NCBI GenBank assembly: GCA_036346255.1
Contig: CM070639.1
Location: 27,744,165 to 27,808,164 of the forward strand
Direction of reading: 5' to 3'
Source: Ampelocalamus luodianensis
Lineage: Eukaryota; Streptophyta; Magnoliopsida; Poales; Poaceae
DNA: 64,000 nucleotides
Under the pieces are notes generated by a model, which saw nothing but the letters and a program-made list of their open reading frames with translations, was not told the origin of the DNA and did not search any database. How positions within the stretch are numbered: the stretch's first letter is position 1; every line of letters starts with the position of its first letter. Of this stretch, positions 23,101 through 34,569 are shown one piece after another. Made by a program: the position numbers and the translations under genes.

Positions 23101-24385
23101 TTAGAAAAGGAGCACTCACCGCGACCGGAGACGAAGAAGGATGCTCGCGGCGATTTGGGGAAATCAAAATCCGGTGCTCTGTTGAAGCAACTGAAATGGA
23201 GCGGTTGTTAAGCACCACCGAGGTGAGAGGGAGGTGCGAAGCAAGAAGGAGCGAGGAACCACCGAGCACGGCCTTCGAGAAGCTCGCGGCAACAATGGCG
23301 CGAGAGAAAGCAGGCGTTTGGGAGCTCCACGAATGCAGTGGGTGCAAGGGAGAGCTCACGGGTGCGTAAAGGAAGGCAGGGGAGGAAGATGGGAGCTTAA
23401 GTAGCTGAGGGAAAGCCAGGAGCAACGGCAACAAGCCTCGGATGCCAGCGCCTCTCACGGTCGTGACGAGCGACGGGAGCAGTTGAGCCATGGACTTGCG
23501 AGGGCGGTGCACTGGCGCGCATTAAATGCACTGCAGAGACCCGTTGCGAGGTGACCCAGCGCTGCGCTCCAACCACCCCCTGCCATGGCGCTGCTGACGC
23601 GAGCTCTCTGCGCTGCGCGCGTGGCGAAGGAAAGCGGCGACGGCCGGCCGTCGGTCGCATCAAGGGTTAGCGTGCGATCGCGTTGAAACGGCATCGGATG
23701 AACGACGACCGCCCGATTGAAATCCAACGGCTGCGAATCCGGGGCAACCGGAGTTGTCCGAATGCATACACGAACGCGAGCCGTCCGATGGAGATCCAAC
23801 GGTCCAGAGCGCGCGCGCCCGATCGATCGCGCCGGTACAGTTAGTTGACTCGATCGAAGTCGGTTGGCTCGAGCCCAGTCGACTCGAGTCCAATGAGCAG
23901 TGCAAACCCATTAGGTTTTGATTTTTGAACTGAACTTTGAGGATTTAATTGAGGCATCAAATCAACTCCAAACTTTATGAAATTTTAACTGGAGCTTGCT
24001 TACCTTGGGGTTAACCTTCCATAAAATTTCCAGAGGGTTTTGTGCACTGGAATTTTCTCAAGAAATTCCAGAAGGTTAAAACAGAGGTTTGACCAAGGTT
24101 TGACTTGCCTCTAAAATATTTCAAATAATTTCCCAAAATTATGAAATAATTCAGAGGTGTTACCAAGCCACCCTAGAACCAGGGAAAATTATTTCCAAGG
24201 GTTTGACAAAAGATTTGACCAAGGAGGTTGTTGACTTGATAATTGAGGCTTTTGATTTTGAATTTCCCAAAATTTCCTTTACAAGAATTTCAGAAAAGTT
24301 TCAAGAGTAAAAGGATGAAGGAAAAGTTTTAATTTACCCTCAATTTCTTACATTTGAAACACAAGCCAAAATTTGGGATGTTACA
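20124..24385 (-). repeat. 5' LTR of element B
   Basis: Full-length LTR of 4262 bases with TGTGAGG and ATGTTACA ends. It includes the 0.83-kb block missing from its partner. Overlapping ORFs at 22419-23911 are GC-rich chance frames. I see no gene within it. Confidence 0.9.
22764..22788. repeat. Conserved LTR hairpin, copy 3
   Basis: Identical 25-base hairpin (arm GGGTGCGCAAT, centre AGC) in the 5' LTR of element B. Confidence 0.95.
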
Positions 24386-24390
24386 AAGAA

Positions 24391-24486
24391 TCTCTGAAAA
24401 GCTCAAAAGCACAAGGATGTAAGAAAAGTTTTAAATTATCCTCATTTTATTACATTTGAAACACAAGCCAAAATGGGGATGTTACA
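24391..24486 (-). repeat. 3' LTR of element A, remaining 96 bases
   Basis: TCTCTGAAAAGCTCAAAAGC through GGGGATGTTACA matches the end of the partner LTR at 33952-34047 almost base for base, and lies on the far side of element B. Confidence 0.95.
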
Positions 24487-24500
24487 AACCTCCCCCCCTT
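24487..24500 (-). other. Polypurine tract of element A
   Basis: On the element strand TAAGGGGGGGAGGTT precedes TGTAACATCC. Confidence 0.85.
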
Positions 24501-24526
24501 ACAAAAATCTCGTCCCGAGATTTGGT

Positions 24527-24956
24527 TCACTTGGAAAAGAAAGAGGGGTAGTCTGCACGGAGACGATCTTCTCGCTCCCAAGTAGCTTCATCCTTGGAAT
24601 GGTTTGACCACTGAACTTTAAGGAACTTGATGGTCTTGTTCCTTGTTCTCCGCTCAGCCTCCTCGAGTATGCGAACAGGGTGCTCGCGATAGGTCAAATC
24701 TTCCTGAACATCAAGAGTCTCCAACGGAGCTTCCTTTGTTGGAACACGGAGGCACTTCTTTATTTGGGACACATGGAAACATCATGTACCCCGCAAGTGC
24801 GTGAGCAACTCCAACTTGTGGCGGCGACTCCTTCTTCTCGACAATACGGTATGGACCGACATATCGAGGAGCTAACTTGCCCTTGACACCAAAACGCTGG
24901 TGACCCTTCAAAGGAGAAACCTTGAGGTAAACGAAGTCATTGGGCTCAAAGCTCAA
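24527..24956 (-). pseudogene. Integrase C-terminal region and chromodomain of element A
   Basis: Two overlapping frames. 24956-24711 has MSFEPNDFVYLKVSPLKGHQ and GKLAPRYVGPYRIVEKK before it shifts. 24772-24527 has the chromodomain-type tail: ILEEAERRTRNKTIKFLKVQ, WSNHSKDEATWEREDRLRAD, then YPSFFSK. The WSNHSxxEATWE pattern is the chromodomain signature of Tekay-type chromoviruses and fixes the clade of this family. The join between the frames is a frameshift at about 24790, so no single product spans it. Confidence 0.85.
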
Positions 24957-25093
24957 CTCACGTCGACGGCGATCCGCATAGCTCTTTTGCTCGGATTGAG
25001 GCGTGCGTAGCGATCACGAATGAGTGGACTTGACTCTCGCCTCATTAATCGAGTCAGGCCAAAGAAAGGTCTTTCACCGGTCTCGAGACCAGT

Positions 25094-25834
25094 TCAACGA
25101 GGTTCTACACTTTCTCCGTATAAGGCCTCAAATGGTGCCATGCCGAGGTCGGCTTGGAAGCTGTTGTTATAAGAAAACTCGGCGAATGGCAAGCACTTCT
25201 CCCAATGCTTCCCATAGGAAAGGACACAAGCTCGAAGCATGTCCTCTAAAACTGGGTTGACTCTTTCTGGCCCGACCATCGGTTTTGGGGTGATCTGTTG
25301 GTGAAGGAAAGGTGAGTTCCCATAGCCTCTTGCGTGCTATGCCAAAATCGAGACGTGAACAACGAACCCCGACCTGACACAATTGTCTTTGGCACACCAT
25401 GCAAACTCACGATGCGGGCTATGTAGAGCTCTGCGAGGAGACCCACTCGAAGGTCCGTCTTGACAGGGAGGAAATGAGCCACTTTAGTCAATCGATCGAT
25501 GACCACCCAGATGGCATCATTCTTCTTTGGAGACCGGGGTAGACCAGTGATAAAGTCCATCCCGACCGAATCCCACTTCCACTCCGGAATTGGTAAGGGT
25601 GAAGCGATCGGCCGGACGCTGATGTTCGGCCTTGACACGACGGCACACGTCGCACTCGGCAACGAACCTTGCGATCTCCCTCTTCATTCGGGTCCACCAA
25701 AATCTCTGTCGGAGATCATGGTACATCTTCGTGGCCCCGGGATGAATGGACAATGGGGAATCGTGGGCCTCGCGGAGGATCAACTCCCGTAACTCCATGT
25801 TCTTTGGAACTACAAGGCGTTGCCCGAACCTCAC
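25094..25834 (-). pseudogene. Integrase of element A
   Basis: Pieces in three frames. 25834-25517 carries the zinc-binding half (HDSPLSIHPGATKMYHDL, CDVCRR). 25662-25246 carries WDSVGMDFITGLPRSPKKND with the first catalytic Asp and then VSGRGSLFTSRFWH, where the usual Asp of VSDRG is Gly. 25279-25094 carries the conserved YGKHWEKCLPFAEFSYNN region. At least two frameshifts and the D-to-G change should abolish activity. Confidence 0.85.
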
Positions 25835-25848
25835 GACACCAAGCTTAT

Positions 25849-26755
25849 CTACGGAGAAGCACTTGCTGTTCCATTCTGGACATTTTCCTTGATGCGGCTC
25901 ACTCCAACATCATTCTCGCGAGCGCACTGATCCGATCCACCAAGGTTGGTCGTGTACAACCAAGGCAATGAGGAACCATGCTCAACCAAACCCAAATTGA
26001 GACCACTGGAACTCCTCCGGAAGAAGGTGAGGCTCTTGGAGCAACAATGCATTGCAATGCGCTTTGCGACTAAGCGCATCCACTGCGACATTGGCCTTGC
26101 CGGATGGTAGTGAATACCCATGTCATAGTCCTGATCAATTCCAACCATCTCCTTTGCCTAAGGTTTAGATGCGGTTGGGTGAACAAATACTTTAAGCTTT
26201 TGTGATCCGAATACACTTCACAACGATTACCGATTAGGTAATGTCGCCAAATCTTAAGTGCATGGATCAGCGGCTAACTCCAAGTCATGGGTAGGATAGT
26301 TGAGTTCATGGGGTCTCAATTGCCTTGATGCATAGGCCACTACCTTGCCTTCTTGCATAAGGACACAACCGAGGCCTCGGCGAGCGTCACAAAAGATATC
26401 GAAGCTTGACGGACATTGGGAAGAACAAGAGCGGAGCGGTGGTCAATCGCTTCTTAAGCGCTTGAAACTTTCCTCGCAATCAGCGGACCACGAGAACTTC
26501 TTGTCCTTCTTGAGCAACTCCGTCGCCGGCCGCTATCTTGGAGAAGTTCTCGATAAGCGGCGATAATATCCCGCTAAACCAAGAAAACTCCGAACCGGTG
26601 ACCGAAGTGGTGACTCGAGAAAGCACGTCACCGATCTTTCTAGGATCCACAGCTCGCCTCTGCGAAAGAATATGGCATAAGAAGGCTACTTCCTTCAACG
26701 AGCAGCGCTTCTTTGAACTTCGCATACGGTGGTGCTCGCGGCTTGCCCAACACAA
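25849..26755 (-). pseudogene. RT connection and RNase H region of element A
   Basis: The minus-strand frames at 26755-26480 (EVAFLCHIL and the start of the connection) and 26148-25849 (YDMGIHYHP, LGLVEHGS) bracket the RNase H segment. Its coding is scattered over several frames: on the minus strand the sequence around 26340-26420 corresponds to the FCDAS and QLRPHELNYP blocks seen intact in element B. Plus-strand frames such as 26345-26566 are antisense shadows. No continuous RNase H remains. Confidence 0.7.
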
Positions 26756-27286
26756 GCCTCAAATGCTCGGTGTGTTCCTCATCGCTCTTGGAGTAGATAA
26801 GGATATCATCGATGAAGACCACAACGAACCTGTCCAAATACTCCATGAATACCGAATTCATGAGGTTCATGAACAAGGCGGAGCATTGGTCAAGCCGAAT
26901 GACATGACGGTATACTCGTACAAGCCATAACGAGTAGAAAAAGCGTCTTTGGGATATCCTCGGTCGAATCCGAACTTGATGATATCCCTCTCAAATCAAT
27001 CTTGGAAAACTCGAGCTCAGTTAATTGATCGAAGAGGTCATCGATACGGGCAAAGGTACTTGTTCTTACCGTTACTTCATTAAGTGGACGGTAATTAACG
27101 CACATGCGCGACGTCTTGTCCTTTTCGGGACAAAGATTGCTGAGCACCCCCAAGGAGATGAGCTAGGGAGGATGAAACCCTTCTCTTGAAGCTCACCATT
27201 TGCTTCTTCAACTCCACCAACTCAATTGGGTCCATCCAGTGAGGCCTCTTGAAATCGGGCGATGCAGGGAACCAACTCAATGACAA
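26756..27286 (-). pseudogene. Reverse transcriptase of element A
   Basis: Fragments of RT lie in several frames. HWMDPIELVELKKQ is at about 27240-27200, YRPLNEVT near 27080 and LFDQLT near 27030. FMNLMNSVFMEYLDRFVVVF and IDDILIYS are at 26876-26780 with the catalytic Asp pair intact. Element B has the same region in one frame; nearly all differences from B here are one- or two-base deletions. Confidence 0.85.
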
Positions 27287-27477
27287 ACTCGAGGTCTCGA
27301 GTCGGTGGCATCCTGGAAGGTCGTCGGGAAGACATCAACAAAGTCACATACCACTGGGACTTCACTAATATCTAGAGCTAGCTTCGCCGAGCGCGAAGAG
27401 ATGCGGACCTGCAGCTTTGGCGCAAAAGCGAACCCGCTCGCCGAAGGATCAGTAAGGTAGATGAGCCTCTAGCGCAA

Positions 27478-27832
27478 TCAATTTGTCCCATGTCTTTGAG
27501 ACAACCAATCCATGCCTAGGATTACATCTAAGCTCGCCGATCGAAGGAGGATAAGGTTTGCTAAGAATCCTACCCCCTCTATCTCAACAGGGACATCCCT
27601 ACACTCAGACTTGGCTCCCAACTCCGAGCGGGAGGCGAATGAGCAGCAGGACCAACAATGGAGTAAACGAAGACCTCCCACAGCTGAGAAAAGACTCGAA
27701 ACAAGCGAATGAGATGCGCTGAATCAAACAAAGCGTAGCGGAGGAAAGAGTTAAGCGAAAGGGTACCCAACACGGCGTCGGGTGCCTCTGTGCCTCCTCC
27801 GCGGAGATGAGGTTGGCGTGGCCACTACCCAC
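27478..27832 (-). pseudogene. Protease region of element A
   Basis: Three overlapping frames cover the aspartic protease. The active-site block reads ALFDSAHLIRLF where relatives have VLFDSGASHSF, so a small deletion removes the catalytic Gly and shifts the frame. The C-terminal part at 27681-27478 is readable: VPVEIEGVGFLANLILLRSA and LDVILGMDWLS, the usual link from protease to RT in this family. Confidence 0.85.
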
Positions 27833-27904
27833 GCCTTGGGTAGCGGGGACAACCTTACGATCACGGGAGGACCACCTCCTGCCGCGTCCTCCATTAGGAC
27901 AAGG

Positions 27905-28872
27905 GCGCTCGATCTGTTAGGGCAACTATTGGCATAATGTCCCGCCACGGTTGCATGAAAGCATGTGACCCGGCGGCCGGATTGCGGGGCCACCTGCTGG
28001 TTCGCGGCGCGCGTGGATCAGGGGCACGGCTGCGGGCGAGGAGGCTGGTCTTTGGCGGCCTCGGTGGTAGTGAAGCCACGAAGCGGGCCTGAGGGTAGGC
28101 GGACACGGGGCGAGAGAGGTCGGCTGTGCGGACGGCGGGCCTCCCACTTGCGCTGCGGGACTCGCTTAGCGCCTTCGCCTTGTGCTCGGCAACAATGACC
28201 TTGTCCACCAAGGCATGAAAGTCGCAAAGTCCACAATGGAGAGCTTGTCTTGCGGCTCCTCGGACAAGCCCTCCATGAACTTCTCTGCTTGGCCTCATCG
28301 GTGGCCACCTCGGATGGAGCATAACGAGCCAAGTGGTTGAACTCGTGCAGGTACTCCATCATCGACTTACGCCCTTGCTTGAGCGCGCGAAACTCCTTCT
28401 TCTTGACTTCATCAAGCGGCGAGGATGTGAGCTCGGCGGAACGCCGTCGGAACTCATCCCAAGAGGCGGTGTGGCGGTGGGCTGCATGGCCAGAAGTTCT
28501 CCCACCAGAGAGTCGCCCCTGCGGTGATGGGAGGCAAGGAGTGCCTGTCTGGTCGAGCAGCGAGCAACGTCGAGCTTACGCTCAACGGCGACCGGTCATC
28601 CGCGTCCAATGGGTCCTCGGACACGGAGAACTGGGGCGAGTGCGAAGAAACTCAGCCAAACCCCCACGAGACTGATGTCCACCCCCTTGCCCGGATCCTG
28701 AGGCACCGGCAAGGGCGGAGGTGTTGCGCGCAATAACATCCAGCAGGACTCTCCTGTCCTCTGAATGGTTGCGCTCGATCTGAAGAAGGACCTCAGCCAT
28801 GGTCGGAGGAGGCGGGAGCTCCTCATCCAAACCAGGCTGCTGACCACGGCCGCTACGAGTACCTCCAGCCAT
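27905..28872 (-). pseudogene. Gag (capsid and zinc knuckle) of element A
   Basis: The N terminus starts at ATG 28872 (MAGGTRSGRGQQPG, then MAEVLLQIERNHSEDRRVLL) and is probably the true gag start, since only leader lies upstream. Later frames give the capsid pieces FARSSKGVSR and REVHGGLVR (28362-28018 and 28322-27894). The knuckle reads TCFHATVAGHYANSC: the Cys-x2-Cys pair is lost through a one-base deletion that is compensated a few bases on. Element E and other family members keep CFxCxxxGHYAxxC. Gag would form the particle; this copy could not give a full protein as read. Confidence 0.85.
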
Positions 28873-28988
28873 CCTGGTTCAAGAAATTTAGGATAGAAAC
28901 CAAAGCACTAACACTAGAAGTTGATGAAAGCGAAAAGCTAACGATGAGGGGAATGAGATATCACCCTAACCGAAAGCCAAGAACAGCA

Positions 28989-29620
28989 AGTAAACAAACT
29001 TTAAATGTTTCCAAAGAAGCTCCAAAACCGCAAAGAAACTCCAAACCAAGCTCAACTTCTCAATGCCATTAACCCGTATTGAATGAACGAGTAATAGTGT
29101 GAGAAGATAAAAATTTCAGCACACTACAATAAGTCTAACACTACTCAAAAGCAAGGTTAAGGCGGCAAAATAGTGTTAGATACTTAGCTAACTAGTATCA
29201 CATCCTACCCTTTTATTCCCACAAGTTTTAGTTGATTAACCTCTGATTTTCTACCCTATTTAGAACCTTTGAGCTTGCTGTCAGAAATCGAATGCTCGCT
29301 GTCAGATTTCGCATCCAAGCCTCCTAATTGAAATCTTCAAATTCGAAGCTTCAAAACCTTGTAGAGGGCAGCTAACACTTCAATTTGCCAAACTCATTGG
29401 TTCCCAAACCCAATTTAAACGATAATAACTACCTTTTGGAAGAAGGAAAGGAAACAACTCTTTAAAACTCAAATTAGAGCAAGATGAGATAGAAAGCTAA
29501 GATAGGTAAGGAATAAAATCTGAGAACTTACTTAAGCTTTCATAAATCATTTGATACTTTGAAATTAAGTTTTCCAAAATATCCTAAAGACGATCAAGCT
29601 TGGGTTACTACGGTCGGAAT
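28989..29620 (-). other. Untranslated leader of element A
   Basis: AT-rich sequence between PBS and gag with no substantial ORF; closely similar to the leader of element B. Nothing else is recognised here. Confidence 0.6.
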
Positions 29621-29634
29621 GACTCGATACCAAC
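29621..29634 (-). other. Primer-binding site of element A
   Basis: On the element strand GTTGGTATCGAGTC follows the LTR end. It resembles the initiator-Met tRNA site TGGTATCAGAGC with one base missing after TATC and one mismatch. Confidence 0.75.
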
Positions 29635-32138
29635 TTTGTGAGGACCCGGTTTATTAAACTTGTCTTGTTTAACCATCCACTTGGTCCTAACGATTACAAT
29701 TCAAATAAACCAAGCCTCGAGATATGTATACTTCCCAGAATTGCAGTATACACACCCCGTTACAAAATCATGCATCAATTCCATTCATACACATAGAGCC
29801 GAAGCAAAAGCAACAACCGAAAGACATAGATAATATAAGGAGAGTTATTACAAAAGAGAGGCCGACCGGGCAAATAACACATAAGTAACTAATTTAAACA
29901 ACGGAAGCAAAATGGCCATAAGATGGCGATAAACAAAAGCCGATCGGTGTGCCTTTCACCCACAAGGCAACCAACCGGACCGCCAAGCTAATCGTCCCAA
30001 GCAGCGCATAACTAATGACTCACAAAAGTGAGGCCCTTGGGGCTCACCTTCTTCCTCTGCAACAATTAATATTAAGCAAAGCGGATGAGTACAAAACTTG
30101 TTTTTGTACTGCAAGACCTGACGTGTGAGATAACAGAACTATAATTAACTACATGCAATCTTTATTTAAGTGGATGAGGCTCTGGACTTATTTTCAGCAT
30201 AAAGCAAGTTTTCATTTGCAATAAGGTAATAGATTCAAAGCAAGTTTGCAATTTACTTTTATTGTTCAAATAAAAGAGAGACAATTATAACAATAGATAG
30301 ATGACAACGCCAACCTAGAAGTGACTAACCCATAGTCACCACAACAATAGCATGAAGTACCCCTTCATACCACCCAGGTCAAGTTTAAGTTTTTAAAAGG
30401 TTGTAGTCTAGTTCTTGCACGACCTTACCAAGCATGTCCATAACCTAGGACAAGGCTATTCGAATAGTTTTAAACCCTGCAGGGGTGTACCAATGTACCC
30501 ACACGATAGACCGCCTTTCCACTAGCCACGGTTAGCATACTTCCTTTGGTATGCAGGCACGGCTAAGTCTAACAAGGCACTTTCCAATGGATGATGCTAA
30601 TTAAGAGCCGCAACCCACGGGAGAAGGACACATTAGACAGCCTAACCGGTCTGCTAATGCTCCCCTCCAACACCACAAACACACACACACAAGAACACAC
30701 CCACCAACCAGCTCATAATTAACACCTCCCAAAGTACTTTGTCAAGAGAGGTTCCATATCCCCCTCGTGTGGTTAGCACGCAACAAGCGCTTGGCTTAGT
30801 GACACAAGTAACTTTCGGTCCTTGGGGACTTAGGCACCATTCAAACACACCCAACAGATCACATCAACATACCATTGTGCCCAAGTCAAGATATAGTTTT
30901 GTTTTCAGTTTTTGATTTGTAAATCAATAAAACACAAGGGTTGGACATAATGGAGTAGTATAAGTAGTTGTGTGATCAAGATCACCGACTAAGTCGATGA
31001 TCGCCCAATACTACCGATACTAGGCATGGCTAAGCAATATTTATTCGAAAATCTACTAAGTGACAAGAGCTCATCCAACGAACTCTAATCACAACAATTA
31101 ACCTAGGCTCAGGTAGTAGAGGATAATCATTTACCTATAGATTATGCAACTAGAGGATTAACTAATCAATTTAACAACAAAATAGCAATGCATACATAGA
31201 AGTTAAACAAAATATTAGACTTTAAAAGTAATGGGATCAAATGGAAAATGATCAAACTGCTAGCCTGCTTGCGGTTGCTCAAACTGTTTCGGAGGATCGT
31301 TCTCGGGGTTACCGCAAATGTCGAAGCCTAAGCGAAAAGCAAAAAGAAGCGAGAACAACCAATAAGACGAGCAACACTTATACAAAAGAGCTAGCAAAAT
31401 TTATCCAATTGCGACGAAATTTATGCACAAGGTAGAATAGGAATACACCTAGACATAGAAACTGGAAAAACCTAATTTGGATTTGTGGTGCAAAAGATAT
31501 TCCCTAAAAACCTATTTTCGGCCATAATTAGTTACTGTAGCAAAAATATTTTCTAGAAAGATTTTGAAGCTGAAACTTTTATGGTAGCTACCTACTGGTA
31601 TAGTGATAAGCCATATAAAATTTCAGGTCAGTTGGAGTTATATTGAAAGAGTTATGATTTTTCAAGTCATGAAAATGGATAGAATTAAATTGCATGTGAA
31701 ATCTTGTTAAAAACAGTAACATGCTTAAAACCAATTTTATCATTTAGTACCTTATTGGAGGAAGCTAACAAAATTGGTTTCACTAAAATTGATCTCAGAG
31801 AATTAGTTATGCAATTTACAAGTTAATTGCAATTTTAGAATAATAAGTAGAACCTATTTCTAAACAAATTTTAAAATCTGTTTTCTGAGTCGAACTAAAC
31901 TCCTATTCATTTTAGATTAAAGTACAGCTCAAACTAAAGCTAACAAAATTTGAATCAACCGATTTGGGTTTAAAATGAATTAGTTATGCATTTTTGAAGT
32001 TTAATACCTTTTGAGTTTGCAAATAAAGCTTTGGAAACTCATAAAGGCTATAACGACGTGGTGAATAGGGACCGTCGATCTGGATCGACGGCCACGCGCG
32101 CGCAGCAGCGCCGCAGCACACAGCGCCCATCGAGGCTC

Positions 32139-32162
32139 ACCGTTGGATCAAGATCCAACGGT
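32139..32162. repeat. 11-bp inverted repeat in LTR A (right)
   Basis: Same ACCGTTGGATC-AA-GATCCAACGGT structure as at 10730-10753, unchanged although the surrounding sequence differs by many small indels. Confidence 0.9.
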
Positions 32163-32489
32163 CCAAATGATGATGGCATTCGGACCGACGAATGCCTTCG
32201 CAATCCGGCCGTTGATCTTGATCCAACGATCGGATTGAACCACACCGAGCGTTTGAAAACGCACGCCGCGTGGCGAGCAGCGGCGTGGACCGTCGATCGC
32301 GAGATGGGCGGCTCACAATCAACGCTACACAAAGACACCGCAGAACACGAAATCTCGACCGCAGATCTAAGGATGGGCGGCGCCACGTTGGGCCACGTCG
32401 CGCCGCTGCGGCGACGCGTCCGACAACGCGCGAGAGCTTCCGGCCAATCGCCGGCGACCAAAGGCACGCGGCGCGAGGATGCTAACAGC

Positions 32490-32512
32490 GGTGCGCAATA
32501 GCATTGCGCACC
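32490..32512. repeat. Conserved LTR hairpin, copy 4
   Basis: A 10-bp version of the hairpin (GGTGCGCAAT, AGC, ATTGCGCACC). One G of the outer GGG is missing relative to the other copies. Confidence 0.9.
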
Positions 32513-34047
32513 CTCAGTACCACCCACCGGCGGTGGTGGACGAGCGGCGACACGACGGAGAGGCGGCACGGCAAAGATGATGACGGCGATAAGCGGCAAA
32601 GAGCTCGCGATGGTTCACTCAGCGGTGCGAGCATCTAGGGACTACGGCGATGCTACGAGTGGCGGAGGGACGGAGGATGGTGGCGACTCGGCGTCGAAGC
32701 TCGCGGCGGCAATAATGGCGGCAACGAGGAGGATCACTGAGCCAAAACAACGAGCCAGCGTGATCAAGATAGGTTGCATACCACCCCCGATGCTACCAAA
32801 GAGAGGAATTAGAGGAGAAGGCCTCACCAGCGCGGAGACGAAAAGAGCGCTCGCGGCGATTTGAAATCAAAATCCGGTGCTCCGTTGAAACCACACGAAA
32901 AGGCGGTTGTTAAGCACCACCGAGGTGAGGAAGCAACGAGAGCAAGGAGGAGCCAGGAACCACTGGAGCACGGCCTTCAGAAGCTCGCGGGCAACAATGG
33001 CGGCGAGAAAGCGAGGCGTTTGGGAGCTCCACGAATGCGATGGGTGCAAGGAAGAGCTCACGGGTGCGTAAAGGAAGGCGGGGAGGAAGATGGGAGCTTA
33101 AGTAGGCGAGGAAGCAGAGCAACGGCGGCAAGCCTCGGATGTCCACGCGCTCACGGTCGCCACGAGTAGCGGAGGCGGTGGCGATGGACTTTCGAGGGCG
33201 GCGCGGCGATGCGTGCATAAATGCGCTGCAGACACCCGTTGCGAGGTCGCTAGATGGGGCGAGAACGCTGCGCACCACGCTCGGCTCGCCATGGCGGCGT
33301 CCACGCGGCGAGAGGAGGGCGGCGTCGGCGGCCGTCCGATTGCATCCGGCGGCTCCGTGCGATCGAGTCGAAGCGGCGCGCAATCGTCCATCGTCCGATG
33401 GGGATCAACGGCCGAGAATCGGAGGCAATCGGAGGTGTCAGAATGCTTACGAATGAGAGCCGTTCGATGGAGATCCAACGGTGACGCAGCGCGCGCCGCT
33501 CGACGCGTCGGTGCAATTAGTTGGCTCGGTCGAGTCGGTTGGCTCGAGCCGAGTCGACTTCATGCAGAGAACAGTGCAAACGATTAGGGTTTGATTTTTG
33601 AACTGAAACTTTGGGGATTTAATTGAGGCATCAAATCAACTCCAAAATTTATGAAATTTTAACTGGAGCTTGCTTACCTTGGGGTTTACCTCCCATAAAA
33701 TTTCAGAGGTTTTTGTGCACTGTGATGTTCTTAAGAAATTCAGAAGGCTAATTCAAAGGTTTGACCAAGGTTTGACTTGCCTCTAAAATATTTCAAATAA
33801 TTTCCAAAATTATGAAATAATTCAGAGGGTCACAAGGCAACCTTAGAACCAGGAAAATTATTTCAAGGGTTTGACCAAGATTTCCCAAGGATTTTTGAAT
33901 TGATATATTGGAGGTTTTGATTTTGGATTTCCCAAAATCCTTTTACAAGAATCTCAGAAAAGCTCAAAAGCACAAGGATGTAAGAAAAGTTTTAAATTAT
34001 CCTCATTTTATTACATTTGAAACACAAGCCAAAATGGGGATGTTACA

Positions 34048-34052
34048 AAAAT
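34048..34052. other. Target-site duplication of element A, right copy
   Basis: AAAAT directly after ATGTTACA, matching 8224-8228. Confidence 0.95.
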
Positions 34053-34569
34053 CAAACGAGACTCTCCGGCAGTACAACAAAAGATTTAGCCAAGTTCGTA
34101 ACTTCGATACCGGAGGTTGCAGAATCTTCCGTTATCCAAGCCTTCAAAGCGGGATTAAGAAATCGAAGGTTTACGGAGGATTTAGCTATACATCCCCCAC
34201 GAACAACCATCGAGCTCTTCGACATGGCTGACAAGTATGCTACGGCCAGTGAAGCGGTCGAGTGGAACGAAGCCGTTGATCGAAAGGATAAAATTCCCCA
34301 ACCTGGCTTAGATAGGACAGAAAAGAAACAAAAGAAGACTCTCAAGAAAAAGAAGCATGGCAGAGCCAACGAAAAAGAGGTTCTTGTTGTTTCTGAAAAA
34401 TTTACTAAAGGAAGAAAAGATTATACTGGTCGTGGCAAGGCTAAGGCTCCGACCAATGATTACAAGAAAAATAAAAAATGGTGTCTTACCAGCAAGCAGG
34501 ACACGATTTGCGCAATTGTCGTGCTTGGCAAAAGAAGCTGGAAGATTATTATGTAGGTAAAGGACCACT
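34053..34569 (+). pseudogene. Gag of Tat-clade element C, second part (interrupted again)
   Basis: The gag frame resumes with SNETLRQYNKRFSQVRN, a typical end of the capsid block. It then shifts, and the frame at 34017-34556 gives IPEVAESSVIQAFKAGLRNR, ELFDMADKYATASEAVEWNE and a Lys-rich tract. A zinc-knuckle block follows at about 34480-34530: WC.. in one frame and, after a one-base shift, a GHDLRNC stretch in the other, of the Cys-x2-His-x4-His-x4-Cys type common in Tat gag. The sequence then reads KLEDYYVGKGP before element D begins at 34570; the frame continues at 45472. Confidence 0.85.
34565..34569. other. Target-site duplication of element D, left copy
   Basis: CCACT before TGTAGGATC; the same five bases follow the far end at 45467-45471. 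Confidence 0.95.

Larger units (their letters stand above)
12619..24385 (-). mobile_element. Tekay/Del-type element B, gag-deleted, nested in LTR of element A
   Basis: A minus-strand element with LTRs at 12619-16038 and 20124-24385, flanked by AAGAA duplications. The interior (16039-20123, about 4.1 kb) keeps the primer-binding site, leader, protease, RT, RNase H, integrase, C-terminal region and polypurine tract. It lacks the roughly 1.1 kb that encodes capsid and zinc knuckle in element A (27905-28988). The leader is fused directly to the protease segment. Such an element could only move with gag supplied by a relative. Confidence 0.9.
8229..34047 (-). mobile_element. Tekay/Del-type chromovirus element A (contains nested element B)
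   Basis: This is a minus-strand LTR element. Its 5' LTR is at 29637-34047. The interior is at 24487-29636 in the order gag, protease, RT, RNase H, integrase, chromodomain region. The 3' LTR is split into 8229-12618 and 24391-24486 by element B. Perfect AAAAT duplications flank it. LTR ends read TGTAACATCCC and GGGTCCTCACA on the element's strand. The primer-binding site and polypurine tract are present. The very long LTRs (about 4.4-4.5 kb) and the chromodomain-type C terminus fit the Tekay/Del (RIRE3/Retrosat2-like) clade of grasses. All coding parts are frameshifted, so it looks non-autonomous, although some indels may be sequencing errors. Confidence 0.9.
29637..34047 (-). repeat. 5' LTR of element A
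   Basis: LTR of 4411 bases, complete, with TGTGAGG and ATGTTACA ends. It aligns with 8229-12618 plus 24391-24486. The first 150 bases differ more from the partner than the rest does. ORFs at 32031-33587 are chance frames on both strands of the GC-rich part. No gene seen. Confidence 0.9.

Noticed and set aside
22419..23911. ORFs up to 147 codons in both directions
   Set aside because: Chance frames in the 5' LTR of element B, as shown by alignment with 14213-15614.
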